Of a stretch of 5,747 bases of DNA, positions 4,940 through 5,747 are shown one piece after another. Under the pieces are notes generated by a model that was not told where the DNA came from, did not search any database, and worked only from the letters and a program-made list of their open reading frames with translations. The position numbers were made by a program, and so were the translations under genes. The stretch spans positions 1-5,747 of the forward strand of contig JALWQC010000252.1 of assembly GCA_027080755.1 (NCBI GenBank), read 5' to 3'. How positions within the stretch are numbered: position 1 is the first letter of the stretch; every line of letters starts with the position of its first letter. This stretch comes from Paracoccaceae bacterium. GTDB lineage: Bacteria > Pseudomonadota > Alphaproteobacteria > Rhodobacterales > Rhodobacteraceae.

Positions 4940-5747
4940 ATGACCAAGACCCCCCCGAAATTCCGCCCGTTCGAGGACAATCTGGACCTTGAAACCAGCC
5001 TTTCCACCCTGCGCGATGCCACAAGCGGGGCCGAGGACGGGGAGCTGTTCCTGGAACGGCGCCGCTCCGAGGTGCTGGTGCTGGACGACGGACGGGTGAA
5101 AAATGCCAGCTATGACGCCTCGGAAGGGTTCGGGATGCGGGCAATTCTGGGGGAAACGGCGGGATATGCCCATTCCTCGGAGATATCCGAAGCCGCGTTG
5201 AAGCGGGCCGCCGAGACCGCGCGTCTGGCCGTCGGGGACGGGGGCGGCACAATGGCCCCGCCGCCGCGCGCCACCAACCGGCGTCTTTACAGTGATCGTG
5301 ACCCGTTCGTGGATGCCGCTTTTCCGGCCAAAATCGAACTACTGCGGGAAATCGATGCCTTTGTGCGCGATCTCGACCCTTCGGTGGTGCAGGTCAGCGC
5401 CAGCCTGTCGGCCACCATGCAGGAGGTGGACATCCTGCGCCCCGACGGGGTGCATCTGACGGACGCCCGCCCGATGACGGGGATCAGCATCTCGGTTATC
5501 GTGGAACGGAACGGGCGGCGCGAAAGCGGCCACCATGCCACGGGCGGGCGCCATGCCCTTGCCCCCCTGATGGACCGCGACCACTGGCAATCCGTCGCCC
5601 GCGAGGCCCTGCGCATCGCCCGCGTCAATCTGGATGCGGAACCCGCCCCCGCCGGCGTTATGGACGTGGTGCTGGGTAACGGCTGGCCCGGCATTCTGCT
5701 GCACGAGGCCATCGGCCACGGGTTGGAGGGCGACTTCAACCGCAAAA
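4940..5747 (+). CDS. tldD: TldD-family metalloprotease, N-terminal 269 residues (3' end beyond the window)
   Basis: TldD, with its partner TldE/PmbA, forms a cytoplasmic metalloprotease that in E. coli matures microcin B17 and degrades the CcdA antitoxin; its general housekeeping role is less clear. I translated this frame by hand; it is open to the window end. The N-terminal domain includes DDGELFLERRRSE (about 32-44) and NASYDASEGFGMRA (55-68), typical of TldD. The zinc motif HEAIGH (H255, E256, H260) is followed by GLEGDFNRK at 261-269, the usual sequence just after the active site. The family is usually about 470-480 residues, so over half is present and no damage is seen. The start at 4940 has a good ribosome binding site; an upstream in-frame ATG at 4853 would add 29 residues unlike the family. 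It is divergent from ctaC and shares its 219-bp upstream region. Confidence 0.95.
   Translation, partial: MTKTPPKFRPFEDNLDLETSLSTLRDATSGAEDGELFLERRRSEVLVLDDGRVKNASYDASEGFGMRAILGETAGYAHSSEISEAALKRAAETARLAVGDGGGTMAPPPRATNRRLYSDRDPFVDAAFPAKIELLREIDAFVRDLDPSVVQVSASLSATMQEVDILRPDGVHLTDARPMTGISISVIVERNGRRESGHHATGGRHALAPLMDRDHWQSVAREALRIARVNLDAEPAPAGVMDVVLGNGWPGILLHEAIGHGLEGDFNRK

Noticed and set aside
5287..5745. Minus-strand open frames opposite tldD
   Set aside because: These are shadows of tldD, whose plus-strand frame carries the HExxxH motif.

Overview
The window looks like part of the chromosome of an alphaproteobacterium of the Rhodobacterales (Rhodobacter/Paracoccus/Roseobacter group). This rests on the gene order, on protein features such as a subunit II with the Paracoccus-type insertion in its periplasmic domain, and on a moderately high G+C content. 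It is a compact housekeeping region with no sign of mobile DNA, CRISPR arrays, tRNA or rRNA. No gene-free stretch exceeds 220 bases.

From 4720 down to 1257, on the minus strand, runs an aa3-type cytochrome c oxidase operon. In transcription order it holds ctaC (subunit II, CuA), ctaB (heme O synthase), a small single-span membrane protein in the coxF position, ctaG (Cox11-type copper chaperone for CuB) and ctaE (subunit III). The genes are 31 bp or less apart or overlap. A Rho-independent terminator follows ctaE at 1185-1217. Beyond it lie surf1 (heme a/oxidase assembly) and, 14 bp further on, the 5' part of thrC (threonine synthase), which runs off the left edge. Together these genes supply two of the three core subunits plus heme O synthesis, CuB insertion and SURF1 assembly. 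The catalytic subunit I gene (ctaD) is not here.

On the plus strand, divergent from ctaC, tldD starts at 4940 and runs off the right edge. It encodes a TldD-type metalloprotease, and its HExxxH motif lies just inside the window end.

The most informative non-coding part is the 219-bp divergent region at 4721-4939. It holds a perfect 20-bp inverted repeat with a 9-bp spacer. Each arm contains a perfect FNR/FixK-type box, TTGAT-CTAG-ATCAA, and the two box centres are 31 bp apart, about three helical turns. Downstream, toward ctaC, is an exact TATAAT hexamer with a poor -35. If that is the ctaC promoter, the boxes sit at about -60.5 and -91.5, the spacing of class I FNR/CRP-type activation. This suggests oxygen-responsive control of an oxidase normally considered the high-oxygen enzyme. 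I found no wholly new system; this regulatory arrangement and the terminator inside the oxidase/surf1 cluster are the main points for follow-up.
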